Assembly (NCBI GenBank): GCA_964419055.1
Contig: CAYQNU010000038.1
Location: 1-18,260, forward strand
Source of the DNA: CAYQNU01 sp964419055
GTDB taxonomy: Bacteria; Bacteroidota; Bacteroidia; Flavobacteriales_D; Parvicellaceae
Reading direction: 5' to 3'
Length of the DNA stretch: 18,260 nt
The position numbers and the translations under genes are program-made. Below the pieces are notes generated by a model. It had not been told where the DNA came from and ran no database searches. It worked only from the letters and a program-made list of their open reading frames with translations. Positions 8,322 through 15,123 of this stretch are shown piece after piece (position 1 is the first letter of the stretch; each line of letters starts with the position of its first letter).

Positions 8322-9269
8322 ATGCTAAACAGAAGACATCTGAGAATTAAGGTTTTACAACAATTATACGCTTATACACAAAGTGATAACCAAAATTATG
8401 TAGCCGCTGAAAGGGATTTATTAAGTAGTTTAAACAGAATGTATGAATTATACATTCTGTACTTATTAATTTTACCCGAGATTTCACGTCAAAGCAGTCT
8501 AAAAATTGAAGATAGAAAACGAAAAACTAGACCTTCCAAAGAAGACTTAAATCCTAAATTGAATTTTGTTAACAATGCTTTCATTCAAATCATTGATTCA
8601 AATATCACCCTACAGAGTAAGTCTAAAAATTTAAAAGTAGATTGGGTGGGTGATGTAAAACAAGACATCATTAAAAAGTTATTAGTTCACTTAGAAGAAA
8701 CTACTCTTTTTCAAGAATACTTGCTTTTAGATGCTCCCACTTTTGAACAAGATAAAGAATTTGCTTTAAAGCTATTCAAAACCGAGGTTTGTAATTTCCA
8801 ATTGTTGTTGAACTACTTTGATGAGGAGCGCGTAAATTGGCATGACGATTATGATCACGTTTTTTCAATGGCACTCAAATCCATTAAAGCAATTAAAGAA
8901 AATGACGATGAATATGCCCAGTTTGTTATGGATTTATTCAAAGAAGATGAGGAGGAATATTCAAAAGTACTTTTTAGAAAATCAATAGTTAATTTTGACT
9001 CTCATACCGAAATGCTTGGTCATTACACCAAAAACTGGGACGCTGAGCGTTTGGCAAAAATGGACATTCTTATTATGAATTTAGCCATTACGGAGGCCAA
9101 GGAATTTAATTCTATTCCCTTAAAAGTTACGCTTAATGAGTATATAGAAATTGCTAAATTCTACAGTACGCCAAAAAGCAGTACTTTTATAAATGGTGTT
9201 CTCGATAAAGTATTTGAAGATCTTTCTAAATCAGGTGATTTAAAGAAAATTGGTAGAGGTCTTGTATAA
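8322..9269 (+). CDS. nusB: transcription antitermination factor NusB (long Bacteroidota form)
   Basis: The protein has 315 residues, about twice the size of the Escherichia coli NusB, as is usual in Bacteroidota. It opens with the conserved MLNRRHLRIKVLQQLYAY helix. After a poorly conserved insert, the canonical NusB end appears near residues 230-310: NWDAERLAKMDILIMNLAI, then P-L-K-V-T-L-N-E-Y-I-E-I-A-K, then STPKSSTFINGVLDKV. NusB binds boxA RNA with NusE (S10) in ribosomal RNA antitermination. It is followed after 10 bases by the DUF1573 gene and then yajC, an arrangement I recall as recurrent in this phylum, which supports the call and suggests co-transcription. Confidence 0.92.
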   Translation: MLNRRHLRIKVLQQLYAYTQSDNQNYVAAERDLLSSLNRMYELYILYLLILPEISRQSSLKIEDRKRKTRPSKEDLNPKLNFVNNAFIQIIDSNITLQSKSKNLKVDWVGDVKQDIIKKLLVHLEETTLFQEYLLLDAPTFEQDKEFALKLFKTEVCNFQLLLNYFDEERVNWHDDYDHVFSMALKSIKAIKENDDEYAQFVMDLFKEDEEEYSKVLFRKSIVNFDSHTEMLGHYTKNWDAERLAKMDILIMNLAITEAKEFNSIPLKVTLNEYIEIAKFYSTPKSSTFINGVLDKVFEDLSKSGDLKKIGRGLV

Positions 9270-9279
9270 AAATGAAATT

Positions 9280-9726
9280 ATGAAAAAAAAATCAACATTT
9301 ATTGCCATAGCTTTAATGACAGCTATTAGTGTAAGCACATTAAGTTGTACTATTTCTGATAAAAATGCAGCTACTGAATTAGACCCTTCCATGATTGATA
9401 GTGAAAATCCTGCTATCATGGAATTTGAAACGTTAAATTACAATGTAGGTGATGTGGCAGTAGGCTCAGTAAACTCTTTTTCCTTCAAATTTACCAATAC
9501 AGGCAAATCAGTATTGGTCATTCACGATGTAAAACCTTCTTGTGGATGTACCGTTCCTAAAGGATGGCCAAAAGACCCCATTCCTCCAGGTGGAACTGGC
9601 GAAATACCCATTGAATTTACGCCTAGTATGGCTGGAACAATTAACAAATCGGTTTCAATTGTAGCTACTACCAATCCTTCTGTTACCAAGTTAACCATTT
9701 CTGGAAATGCCTTAGGAGTAGACTAA
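9280..9726 (+). CDS. DUF1573 domain probable lipoprotein
   Basis: I start this gene at the ATG at 9280, not at the upstream in-frame ATG at 9250, because it begins a proper signal peptide (MKKKSTFIAIALMTAIS) and clears the nusB stop. The 148-residue product has a Cys at residue 23 (TLSC) that could be a lipid attachment site, though the lipobox is not ideal. The domain, about residues 45-145, is an immunoglobulin-like beta sandwich of the DUF1573 family: F-x-F-T-N-T-G, then V-K-P-S-C-G-C-T-V-P, then P-P-G-G-T-G-E-I-P-I-E-F, then the closing strands. The CGC pair is a family hallmark. Function is not known; it probably sits in the cell envelope. Confidence 0.85.
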   Translation: MKKKSTFIAIALMTAISVSTLSCTISDKNAATELDPSMIDSENPAIMEFETLNYNVGDVAVGSVNSFSFKFTNTGKSVLVIHDVKPSCGCTVPKGWPKDPIPPGGTGEIPIEFTPSMAGTINKSVSIVATTNPSVTKLTISGNALGVD

Positions 9727-9780
9727 TGCTTAAACAACAACAAATAAATTGACACTTTAGTCTAATCAAACAAAAATAAT

Positions 9781-10092
9781 ATGAAAACAGTAATTTTAGA
9801 AGGAGAAGGAAACAATTTTGGATTTTTAATCACAATGGCCTTGGTTTTTGCCGTGATGTATTTTTTTATGATCTTACCACAAAAACGTAAACGTAAAAAA
9901 TTAGAAGAAGAAAGAGCTAATATCAAAAAAGGTGATAAAATCATATCAATAGGTGGTATTCATGGTAAAATTGTAGAAGTAGATGAACACACGGTAGTAG
10001 TTTCTGTGGAAGATGGAACGAAATTGCGTTTTGATAAAACGGCTATTTCAAAAGATGGTAGTTCTACTATAGCTGAAGAAGGAAAAGCTTAA
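9781..10092 (+). CDS. yajC: preprotein translocase subunit YajC
   Basis: The 103-residue protein has one membrane span (about 13-32, FGFLITMALVFAVMYFFMIL), then the family signature P-Q-K-R-K-R-K-K, and a small beta domain with the K-K-G-D-K-I-I-S-I-G-G-I-H-G-K-I pattern. YajC associates with SecDF-YidC at the Sec translocon. A Glu-rich tail follows. It lies 54 bases after the DUF1573 gene. The next gene is on the other strand, so the nusB-DUF1573-yajC unit ends here. Confidence 0.93.
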   Translation: MKTVILEGEGNNFGFLITMALVFAVMYFFMILPQKRKRKKLEEERANIKKGDKIISIGGIHGKIVEVDEHTVVVSVEDGTKLRFDKTAISKDGSSTIAEEGKA

Positions 10093-10100
10093 GAAACTAT

Positions 10101-10116
10101 TCCTATAGCAATAGGA
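10101..10116. terminator. small hairpin between convergent yajC and the SpoIID-domain gene
   Basis: TCCTAT (10101-10106) pairs with ATAGGA (10111-10116) across an AGCA loop. There is no T-run on either side, so it is a weak candidate for a shared terminator in the 36-base gap between converging genes. Confidence 0.3.
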
Positions 10117-10128
10117 TCAGTTGTTACT

Positions 10129-11316
10129 CTAAAATTTATAAAACTCCAATTGGGTTCTGTCAATAATATAGATTCCTGTGTAATAAAAATGTATTACATC
10201 TGAATAACTATATCCTACATCGCACATATTCATTGCGCCTTCTTGTGAAAGACCTACTCCATGTCCAAACCCTTTACCTTTAAGAATTACATCTTTGCCG
10301 TCATATTCAACACTAAAATAGGTACTTTTTAGACGTAAATCAGTGCGCATGTCGGTCAACAAAATGTGATAATTCCAATTAACAAAATATTTACCTCTAG
10401 TGTTTTGTTTAAAATTCAAGGCTTGTTGTAACGCTACACTATCCGAAACAGGGTAAGAATGTCTTCTGTCTAAGTAATTTACAAATTCATGGTAGGAAAT
10501 CGTTTTTGTCCAAGTGTAACTGGGTTTACCAACCGAAAATGGGTCTTTAATACTTCGAAGATAAGGCAAAGGTTTATTCCAAACATCTTCAACATTAGCG
10601 GTTTGTCCTCCACTGTTACTGTAAAATGCTGCCGTAATGTAATCGCAATTATCGTCAACAATAACCAAATTTTTAGTTTCTAAAACCGCCTCTTCCATTT
10701 TGGGATTTCGATACATTTTTCCAAGGTAGACTTGACAAGTTACCATATCATTCAACATAAAACCCTCAGCGGCCATTTTATCGATGTTTTTTAGAGCATA
10801 GGTTCTACTAATAATTGCCTGCACCTTATAATATTCCTTCCCTTGATGATTCCCCGATTCAGATTCTATAACACCAATTAAATAATGATGCATAGTGACC
10901 AAACTCACTACTGTAAAAACACCCTTGTGCATAAAACACTTTACACCTCCAAAGTACTTTCGTTCTTTACTTGCCTCAGGTGTCAATGCTTTAATTTTAT
11001 AGTGGCTTTCGTTTCGAGAACTTTTAATATACACTATGCCATAATATTCTAAATCTTCCTCATCAACTTTTACACGTACTTTTTCTCCATTCGAACTGGC
11101 CCTTATGGTCAACTTCTCACCCATTTGTAAATGATACAATAAGGAATCTTTTTCATCAAATACCTGATAGGTATTGTCCGAAGCAATAAATTGTACCGAA
11201 GTGTAGGGCTTATCTCTAAAAATGCCAATTTCGAGCAACTGATCATCTGCCCAAACCTGCATAACCGAGGTTTGTAAAATGACTATAAGTGATATGACTA
11301 ATTGAATGGACTTCAT
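10129..11316 (-). CDS. SpoIID/LytB-domain secreted protein
   Basis: I start it at the ATG at 11316, which begins a signal peptide (MKSIQLVISLIVILQTSVMQ, cleaved near VWA), giving 395 residues. A longer open frame reaches 11415, but a good promoter lies inside that extension. Residues about 120-390 match the SpoIID/LytB domain: V-I-E-S-E-S-G with the acidic pair of the active region, V-Q-A-I-I-S-R-T-Y-A-L, Y-S-N-S-G-G-Q-T, and near the end GFGHGVGLSQEGA. In spore formers this domain cuts peptidoglycan glycan strands with a partner amidase. In Bacteroidota it is taken to be a cell-wall enzyme or amidase enhancer unrelated to sporulation. It is transcribed away from cas1. Confidence 0.85.
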   Translation of the reverse strand: MKSIQLVISLIVILQTSVMQVWADDQLLEIGIFRDKPYTSVQFIASDNTYQVFDEKDSLLYHLQMGEKLTIRASSNGEKVRVKVDEEDLEYYGIVYIKSSRNESHYKIKALTPEASKERKYFGGVKCFMHKGVFTVVSLVTMHHYLIGVIESESGNHQGKEYYKVQAIISRTYALKNIDKMAAEGFMLNDMVTCQVYLGKMYRNPKMEEAVLETKNLVIVDDNCDYITAAFYSNSGGQTANVEDVWNKPLPYLRSIKDPFSVGKPSYTWTKTISYHEFVNYLDRRHSYPVSDSVALQQALNFKQNTRGKYFVNWNYHILLTDMRTDLRLKSTYFSVEYDGKDVILKGKGFGHGVGLSQEGAMNMCDVGYSYSDVIHFYYTGIYIIDRTQLEFYKF

Positions 11317-11330
11317 AGAATTTGGCAAGA

Positions 11331-11364
11331 CAAAAGTAATGCCTAATAAAACCCTATACTCAAA
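11331..11364 (-). promoter_or_regulatory. promoter of the SpoIID-domain gene
   Basis: Read on the minus strand: TTTG (11364-11361), 22 bases, then TACTTTTG (11338-11331), an exact Bacteroidota promoter. Transcription would begin about 8-10 bases before the ATG at 11316, leaving a very short 5' leader. This decides the start codon. Confidence 0.7.
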
Positions 11365-11528
11365 ATAGTAGTTTGATTGTAAGCAATGGAATGTTGATAG
11401 GTGTAAATTAAGCAAGCAAAAAATAGTGTATTAAATGAGCTCAAATGCGACCTTTTCTAATTAAAAAACATCAATACAAAAAAAGGTAAGGTTATTGTGC
11501 TGACAGTTAAATAATTAAATATTTAACA

Positions 11529-12413
11529 ATGCTAAAAAAATCCATCTTAGTCGAAAACAAAGCCACCTTAAATACTCGAAATAATCAGCTCATAATCAAA
11601 AGTGACATTCGGGAAAGTTCCATACCTATTGAAGACATTGGCTTTTTAGTAATTGATAATAGAGAAATATTCATAAGCATTTCGGCTATGAATCTATTAG
11701 TAAAAAACAATGCGGCTTTGATTATTTGTGATGAAGTGCATTTGCCCAACGGTATGTTTATGAATCTAAACAGCCATCACATCCAGCAAGAAATTTTCAA
11801 AAATCAAATTGATGCAAGTGTACCTCTCAAAAAACAATTGTGGCAACAGACCGTGGTAGAAAAGATACAAAATCAAGGGATTTTATTACAAAAAATAACG
11901 GGCAAAAAAAATCAATTTGAATTTATTGCCAGTAAAGTATTGAGTGGCGACACTTCCAATATGGAAGGTGTGGCAGCTAGTGCTTATTGGAAATCATTTT
12001 TTGAAATGGATTTTAAACGAGAACGATTTGGTGATTATCCTAATAATTTTTTGAATTATGGATATGCAATTCTAAGAGCTGCCACCGCTCGAGCACTGGC
12101 AGGAAGTGGTATGCTCAACACGTTGGGAATTCATCACAAAAGTAAATATAATGCCTTTGCTCTTGCAGATGATATTATGGAGCCATTCAGACCCTTGGTA
12201 GATGAAATAGTGTGGGAATTGATTCAGCATTATGATGAACAAGAATTGACCACCAACATAAAATCAGAATTGGTGCAAGTGACCACCCGAACAGTATACT
12301 TTGAAGACGAAAAAAGCCCCTTGATGGTAGGCTTGCAAAAAACAGCCAGTTCATTACAAAAGTGCTTTATGGGTGAGCGCAAGAAGATAAAATATCCACA
12401 ATTATGGAGCTAA
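11529..12413 (+). CDS. cas1: CRISPR-associated endonuclease Cas1 (type II)
   Basis: Cas1 is the integrase subunit that, with Cas2, inserts new spacers at the leader end of the array. The 294-residue protein has the type II form: an N-terminal beta domain (1-80) and a helical catalytic domain. The metal ligands are visible as E146 in SNMEGVAA, H202 in LGIHHKSKYN and E218 in DDIMEPFRP. The segment GYAILRAATARALAGSGM (176-193) is also typical. All key residues are present, so it should be active. Its last 10 bases overlap cas2. I see no convincing promoter box in the 212 bases between it and the divergent SpoIID-domain gene. Confidence 0.95.
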   Translation: MLKKSILVENKATLNTRNNQLIIKSDIRESSIPIEDIGFLVIDNREIFISISAMNLLVKNNAALIICDEVHLPNGMFMNLNSHHIQQEIFKNQIDASVPLKKQLWQQTVVEKIQNQGILLQKITGKKNQFEFIASKVLSGDTSNMEGVAASAYWKSFFEMDFKRERFGDYPNNFLNYGYAILRAATARALAGSGMLNTLGIHHKSKYNAFALADDIMEPFRPLVDEIVWELIQHYDEQELTTNIKSELVQVTTRTVYFEDEKSPLMVGLQKTASSLQKCFMGERKKIKYPQLWS

Positions 12414-12733
12414 ACGGATATAGAATTATGTGGTTATTTGTATTTTTTGACTTGCCAACCGAAACGAAGAAAGATCGCAGAAATGCCCAGCAATTTAGAA
12501 AAAAATTGATTCAAGATGGTTTTTCAATGATGCAATTTTCGGTTTATTGCCGCCATTGTGCCAGCAGCGAAAGTGGCGATGTGCACGAAAAACGAATCAA
12601 CATCATGCTGCCACCATTAGGAAAAGTAAGCATACTGAGAATTACCGACAAACAATATGGAAATATTTCCAATTTTTGGGGAAATTGTGAGGTAGCCAAA
12701 GCACCTCAACCCACTCAACTTGAATTGTTTTAA
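12404..12733 (+). CDS. cas2: CRISPR-associated protein Cas2 (type II)
   Basis: Cas2 is the dimeric scaffold of the Cas1-Cas2 spacer integration complex. The 109-residue protein has the ferredoxin-like first strand MWLFVFFDLPTETKKDRR with the conserved Asp after FF, then FRKKLIQDGF, MMQFSVYCRHC and VSILRITDKQYG. I kept the ATG at 12404 because type II Cas2 proteins commonly have a short G-Y-R-I-M lead before the first strand; an ATG at 12428 is the alternative. It overlaps cas1 by 10 bases and ends 10 bases before the first tracr/leader copy. The hairpin there probably terminates the cas1-cas2 message. Confidence 0.93.
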   Translation: MELNGYRIMWLFVFFDLPTETKKDRRNAQQFRKKLIQDGFSMMQFSVYCRHCASSESGDVHEKRINIMLPPLGKVSILRITDKQYGNISNFWGNCEVAKAPQPTQLELF

Positions 12734-12743
12734 TATTAGAATA

Positions 12744-12857
12744 AAAAAATGCTCCAATCTCGCTTTCACATAACAAAAAAGGAGCATTTTTAATAACGAT
12801 ATTTACGATTATTCTTTTGATTATTAGAAGGTAACAGACCAACTAATATCGTTTTTT
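12744..12857 (+). ncRNA. tracrRNA-like gene, copy 1 (weaker anti-repeat)
   Basis: This is a duplicate of the unit at 13015-13128, matching 112 of 114 bases. The anti-repeat parts are CCAATCTC (12754-12761) and CATAAC (12769-12774). Relative to the other copy, C12761 breaks one pair with the crRNA repeat and T12771 turns a G-C pair into G-U. It lies right after cas2, so read-through of the cas message could supply it. The hairpin AAAAATGCTCC / GGAGCATTTTT (12745-12755 and 12781-12791) probably also terminates cas1-cas2, and on the minus strand, with seven T, anything coming from the array. Its 3' end runs into composite repeat A, ending at the T-run 12852-12857. It may be a decaying copy or a diverged paralog. 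No promoter of its own is clear. Confidence 0.5.
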
Positions 12858-12902
12858 GACGTTGTCGAATCTCGTAACTCGATTTATCAATCTTTAATCA
12901 AA
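12845..12902. repeat. composite CRISPR repeat A
   Basis: The first 13 bases of the regular repeat (AATATCG plus six T) are followed by a 30-base insertion at 12858-12887 (beginning GACGTTGTCG, ending TCGATTTAT), then the repeat's later part CAATCTTTAATCAAA. The last seven bases of the repeat are missing here. The ten-base repeat end AAACCACAAC appears 92 bases further on, at 12995-13004. It differs from composites B and C by one base in the insertion (CGTAACTCG, not CGTACCTCG) and keeps the regular TTTAATC. Confidence 0.85.
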
Positions 12903-12994
12903 TCAGAAAATGAATGATGCTAAATTGAAAAATAATGTTGACTATTTTTTGATTCACAAATACACCTTTAAAAAATCAAATAAAACGTGTTTGT
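12903..12994. other. 92-base hairpin-rich stretch interrupting composite repeat A
   Basis: It contains AATTGAAAAATA (12923-12934) facing TATTTTTTGATT (12943-12954), a 12-pair stem with two G-U pairs and an 8-base loop. It also contains ACAAATAC (12956-12963) facing GTGTTTGT (12987-12994), 8 pairs with one G-U. The repeat resumes directly afterwards, with AAA present at both junctions. No coding sequence is seen. Confidence 0.6.
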
Positions 12995-13014
12995 AAACCA
13001 CAACTCTAGAAATG

Positions 13015-13062
13015 AAAAAATGCTCCAATCTTGCTTTCACACAACAAAAAAGGAGCATTTTT
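13015..13062. terminator. bidirectional hairpin enclosing the anti-repeat
   Basis: AAAAATGCTCC (13016-13026) pairs over 11 bases with GGAGCATTTTT (13052-13062) around a 25-base loop that holds most of the anti-repeat. On the plus strand it ends in five T. On the minus strand it ends in six T and lies just past the array, so it may terminate the pre-crRNA. The same hairpin occurs 271 bases to the left, beside cas2. Confidence 0.6.
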
Positions 13063-13115
13063 AATAACGATATTTACGATTATTCTTTTGATTATTAGAA
13101 GGTAACAGACCAACT
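13015..13115. promoter_or_regulatory. CRISPR leader, site of spacer addition
   Basis: This 101-base AT-rich sequence abuts the first perfect repeat on the cas1-cas2 side. All altered repeats lie at the opposite end, so this is inferred to be the end where Cas1-Cas2 add spacers. The border lies between 13115 and 13116. It coincides with the candidate tracrRNA. Confidence 0.7.
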
Positions 13116-13901
13116 AATATCGTTTTTTCCAATCTTTAATCAAACCACAACTTATACTGTTCGTTACATTTAAACCAGCCTAATATCGTTTTTTCCAATC
13201 TTTAATCAAACCACAACATGGGCGAAGTTATTAAAGTGTTTTCACTAATATCGTTTTTTCCAATCTTTAATCAAACCACAACAACCAGACATTTATAAAA
13301 AATTATTAAACGAATATCGTTTTTTCCAATCTTTAATCAAACCACAACATTTGGCTTTAATAGTACTCATCCATTATGAATATCGTTTTTTCCAATCTTT
13401 AATCAAACCACAACCATTCCTGGTACAATAGTTTCTTCAGTTCTAATATCGTTTTTTCCAATCTTTAATCAAACCACAACCAGGGCTGAATACACTTAAG
13501 TTTGTATAATAATATCGTTTTTTCCAATCTTTAATCAAACCACAACTGTGGAACATTAATCAAAAACAATTACCTAAATATCGTTTTTTCCAATCTTTAA
13601 TCAAACCACAACTAGTAAACGGCATATTGCAACACTATAACGAATATCGTTTTTTCCAATCTTTAATCAAACCACAACTCCGGCATAAATTTTACATAAG
13701 AAAAAACCAATATCGTTTTTTCCAATCTTTAATCAAACCACAACCCGAGTTTGAAAAACAAAAGGCAGCACTTAAATATCGTTTTTTCCAATCTTTAATC
13801 AAACCACAACTATTAAAGCCAATTACTAATTATAATTTAAATATCGTTTTTTCCAATCTTTAATCAAACCACAACTGTTTGTGTTTGTAGTTCACGAAAT
13901 A

Positions 13902-13934
13902 CAAAAATATCGTTTTTTCCAATCTTTAATCAAA
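13902..13934 (-). promoter_or_regulatory. possible internal crRNA promoter completed by spacer 12
   Basis: Read on the minus strand: TTTG inside the repeat (13934-13931), 21 bases, then TATTTTTG (13909-13902). The repeat supplies TATT and the first four bases of spacer 12 supply TTTG. Transcription would begin within spacer 12. Spacing equals that of the DUF3276 promoter. Confidence 0.45.
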
Positions 13935-14891
13935 CCACAACTTGCTACAATGGCTTATTCATTTGAGGTGGAATATCGTTTTTTCCAATCTTTAATCAAA
14001 CCACAACCCATTGTAGGTACCCTTCTTATTTTAACTAAATATCGTTTTTTCCAATCTTTAATCAAACCACAACACGAATTTGTCCCCCTATGCCAACAAT
14101 CATCAATATCGTTTTTTCCAATCTTTAATCAAACCACAACAGTTGATTTGCAACAACGATGGGGAAGTGAAATATCGTTTTTTCCAATCTTTAATCAAAC
14201 CACAACTGATAGGCGGTTGTTATTGCGGTTGAGTGGAATATCGTTTTTTCCAATCTTTAATCAAACCACAACTGTTCGTGGGAAAGGAGCAACTTTTAAT
14301 AAAATATCGTTTTTTCCAATCTTTAATCAAACCACAACCATTGTGGCTACAGCAATAATTGAGGAACCAATATCGTTTTTTCCAATCTTTAATCAAACCA
14401 CAACATCTTCTTCAACTAGGAAAAACTTAACCGTAATATCGTTTTTTCCAATCTTTAATCAAACCACAACTCCACCATCATTCAGGTGTTCCAAGAATAC
14501 AATATCGTTTTTTCCAATCTTTAATCAAACCACAACCCCAAACCTAAATAGATTTTAAGTGCGTTCAATATCGTTTTTTCCAATCTTTAATCAAAGCACA
14601 ACTGGGGTTTGGATATACACGAAGCCCATTTTAATATCGTTTTTTCCAATCTTTAATCAAACCACAACTTGTATTGTACCATAATTGAACTGTAAACCAA
14701 TATCGTTTTTTCCAATCTTTAATCAAACCACAACTATGCGTAGAGGTACCATGCAGCGTATTCAATATCGTTTTTTCCAATCTTTAATCAAACCACAACA
14801 ATGTCAATAATTATGTTAATGCACCATTGAATATCGTTTTTTCCAATCTTTAATCAAACCACAACTTGTCATGCACTTTTTTATCACTGGC

Positions 14892-14924
14892 CAAAAATAT
14901 CGTTTTTTCCAATCTTTAATCAAA
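14892..14924 (-). promoter_or_regulatory. possible internal crRNA promoter completed by spacer 27
   Basis: This is the same arrangement as at spacer 12: TTTG (14924-14921), 21 bases, then TATTTTTG (14899-14892), with the last four bases given by spacer 27. It lies near the cas9 end of the array and could drive most of the array toward the leader. Confidence 0.45.
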
Positions 14925-14962
14925 CCACAACTCTTTCACCAGTGCATTAATCGCACCCGTTG

Positions 14963-15027
14963 AATATTGTTTTTTGACGTTGTCGAATCTCGTACCTCGA
15001 TTTATCAATCTTTTATCAAACCACAAC
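14963..15027. repeat. composite CRISPR repeat B
   Basis: This is a 65-base repeat: 13 bases of the regular repeat (with ATTG for ATCG), the 30-base insertion, then the last 22 bases of the repeat with one change (TTTTATC for TTTAATC). It is flanked by ordinary spacers of 31 and 30 bases, so it occupies a true repeat position. Confidence 0.9.
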
Positions 15028-15123
15028 AGAGTCCTTGAGTTCATCCCAATTACCAGCAATATCGTTTTTTCCAATCTTTAATCAAACCACAACATTGGAA
15101 ACTGCAACAATTCAAACAAAGGA

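Larger units (their letters stand above)
12744..13128. repeat. direct duplication of tracr/leader unit, offset 271 bases
   Basis: Bases 12744-12857 and 13015-13128 are the same 114-nt sequence except at 12761/13032 (C/T) and 12771/13042 (T/C). Identity stops 13 bases into the adjoining repeat, where copy 1 enters the composite insertion and copy 2 the regular repeat. Between them lie composite repeat A (12845-12902), a 92-base stretch with two hairpins (12903-12994), a repeat-end fragment (12995-13004) and 10 bases. This explains the long gene-free stretch between cas2 and the array. Confidence 0.95.
13015..13128 (+). ncRNA. candidate tracrRNA, copy 2, overlapping the CRISPR leader
   Basis: The plus strand carries CCAATCTT (13025-13032), seven unpaired bases, then CACAAC (13040-13045). 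CCAATCTT pairs with bases 16-23 of the minus-strand repeat and CACAAC with bases 1-6, leaving a bulge of nine against seven bases. This is the two-stem form of known tracrRNA-crRNA duplexes. Downstream are a small A/T stem, then ACGATATT (13067-13074), whose exact complement AATATCGT is the start of the first repeat (13116-13123), followed by a T-run ending at 13128. A second possible terminal stem, TATTAG (with GGT) against CTAATA (with ACC), lies just before the T-run. The RNA would be about 100 nt. Exact ends and promoter are not readable. It is inferred from pairing alone. Confidence 0.68.

Noticed and set aside
9250..9279. Upstream ATG for the DUF1573 gene overlapping nusB
   Set aside because: The ATG at 9280 begins a normal signal peptide; the upstream ten residues are polar and lie inside the nusB end.
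11317..11415. Longer N-terminus for the SpoIID-domain protein from an ATG at 11415
   Set aside because: The extension spoils the signal peptide and contains an exact promoter (11331-11364); the ATG at 11316 fits better.
12642..12842. Minus-strand open frame opposite the cas2 end and first leader copy
   Set aside because: It is a shadow of cas2 and the duplicated hairpin, with no recognisable domain.
13627..14558. Open frames across the array giving repeated peptides such as YRFFQSLIKPQ and ISFFPIFNQTTT
   Set aside because: They are the CRISPR repeat read in frame with a 66-base period; the lack of stops comes from the repeat and not from coding selection.
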